A stretch of DNA of 64,000 nucleotides from positions 682,001 through 746,000 of the forward strand of contig NZ_JAIWPJ010000002.1 of the NCBI RefSeq assembly GCF_020515625.1, in the 5' to 3' direction. The notes beneath the pieces are model-generated. The model had not been told where the DNA came from and searched no databases. It was given only the letters and a program-made list of their open reading frames with translations. The translations under genes and the position numbers were made by a program. Source of the DNA: Natrinema amylolyticum (GTDB taxonomy: Archaea > Halobacteriota > Halobacteria > Halobacteriales > Natrialbaceae). Of this stretch, positions 63,390 through 64,000 are shown one piece after another (position 1 is the stretch's first letter; each line of letters starts with the position of its first letter).

Positions 63390-64000
63390 CTAAGCGTTTC
63401 CATGCGCGTCGACCTCGCCGGTTCGTTCGGCGTCGCCCCAGTACAACCAGGGACTGCACGTCATGTACGCCAGGCCGAGCGTCAGGAGGGCGTAGGGAAA
63501 CGTCCGACCGGCGAAATCGGGAACGAGGATCGCGAGCGCGTGGACGACGCCCATGATCGCGGCGTCTCGAGCCAGCAGATCGGGGTACCGGATCCGCGAG
63601 ACCATCAGGTAACAGAACGCGCCGGTGACAGCGAGGACGAGCCACGGCTTCGGTTCGCCCGCGAGGATCGCCGCGCCGAGTACCGTCGCGGCCAGCGTCG
63701 TCTGGACCCCCTCGGTATGGCTCCCGGCGACATCGTAGGCGGTGTACATTCCCAGGCGAGTGACGGCCATGGCGACGAATAGCGCACAGACCGCCGTCAC
63801 GAGCAGGAGTTGGGGCGTGATCGATTCGAACCCGATCTCGAGGCCGTCGGTGACGACGACGAACGAGAGGACGGCGGGGGCGACGGCGAAGGAGGCGACG
63901 TCGGCGAGCGAGTCGAGATAGGGGCCGGCGTCGGTGCCGCCGTAGCGGCGCGCGAGGATGCCGTCGAGGCCGTCCGCGATCGCCGCCAGGAGGATGAGGC
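63390..64000 (-). CDS. pssA: CDP-alcohol phosphatidyltransferase (archaetidylserine synthase-like), 5' end outside window
   Basis: This membrane enzyme makes a phospholipid head group. Its frame runs off the right edge of the window, so the N-terminus is missing. The visible start reads L-I-L-L-A-A-I-A-D-G-L-D-G-I-L-A-R-R-Y then G-P-Y-L-D-S-L-A-D, the D-x-x-D-G-x-x-A-R...D-x-x-x-D motif of CDP-alcohol phosphotransferases. Five or six hydrophobic segments follow. The length and pattern fit a PssA-type archaetidylserine synthase, but other members use glycerol or inositol phosphates. It precedes the HEAT-repeat gene. Confidence 0.82.
   Translation of the reverse strand, partial: LILLAAIADGLDGILARRYGGTDAGPYLDSLADVASFAVAPAVLSFVVVTDGLEIGFESITPQLLLVTAVCALFVAMAVTRLGMYTAYDVAGSHTEGVQTTLAATVLGAAILAGEPKPWLVLAVTGAFCYLMVSRIRYPDLLARDAAIMGVVHALAILVPDFAGRTFPYALLTLGLAYMTCSPWLYWGDAERTGEVDAHGNA

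Overview
The window is chromosomal DNA from an extremely halophilic archaeon, most likely a member of the Natrialbaceae (Natrinema/Haloterrigena-like). The evidence is high GC, strongly acidic proteins, abundant CTCGAG from Leu-Glu codons, archaeal information-processing genes (L37Ae, RpoP, KEOPS Pcc1, prefoldin beta, PAN, Mre11/Rad50, family B polymerase), leaderless-type promoters with a TATA element about 27 nt before the start codon, and haloarchaea-specific small proteins. I see no rRNA or tRNA gene, CRISPR array, transposase, integrase or plasmid function, so this reads as a stable core region with small accessory islands.

Layout. 1-2.3 kb holds two tandem LolA/RseB-like lipoproteins; a third paralogue lies at 19.6-20.7 kb. 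2.4-5.3 kb holds 2-oxoacid:ferredoxin oxidoreductase (korA-korB). 5.6-10.6 kb holds an acetoin/2-oxoacid dehydrogenase locus: E1alpha, E1beta and an AcoX-like NAD-kinase-fold protein on the minus strand, converging with an E2 on the plus strand that carries a duplicated subunit-binding domain and a C-terminal OsmC thiol-peroxidase-like domain. 10.8-19.4 kb holds a PHP protein, a LUD protein, aroC, a Tat-exported protein, an MFS carrier, a thiolase (with a stray copy of its 3' end) and aroA. 20.8-28.1 kb holds an M24 peptidase, aldo/keto reductase, F420-type oxidoreductase, a two-gene ABC transporter and truD. 28.3-32.4 kb holds small membrane and zinc-ribbon proteins, surE, DUF2103 and an odd 41-bp tandem repeat. 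32.5-34.5 kb holds the L37Ae-rpoP-pcc1 / DUF2243 / pfdB-DUF3194 cluster. 34.6-43.6 kb is metabolic and accessory (LutAB-like fusion plus LutC, SCP2-like plus hydrolase, NmrA, MaoC, DUF892, guaA, small proteins). 44.3-54.4 kb holds pan, a winged-helix regulator, mre11-rad50 and polB. 54.7-59.5 kb holds sufCBD, a ferritin-like protein and a DtxR-type regulator. 59.9-64 kb holds a phospholipase-D-like surface protein, a HEAT-repeat protein and a CDP-alcohol phosphatidyltransferase running off the window.

How the genes fit together. KorAB (ferredoxin-linked) and the NAD-linked E1/E2 complex are two alternative routes of 2-oxoacid oxidation next to each other. The E2-OsmC fusion suggests that the lipoyl arm of the complex may also supply electrons for peroxide reduction. 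The suf operon has a nested palindromic promoter and is followed by a ferritin-like protein and a metal-responsive regulator, which together look like an iron/Fe-S homeostasis block.

Most promising for novelty: the E2-OsmC fusion, a cysteine-free L37Ae, the 41-bp tandem array that repeats the last codons of a small protein, the nested palindromes before sufC, and a long imperfect inverted repeat at 22.2-22.4 kb. All functional assignments come from reading motifs by eye; no database search was run.
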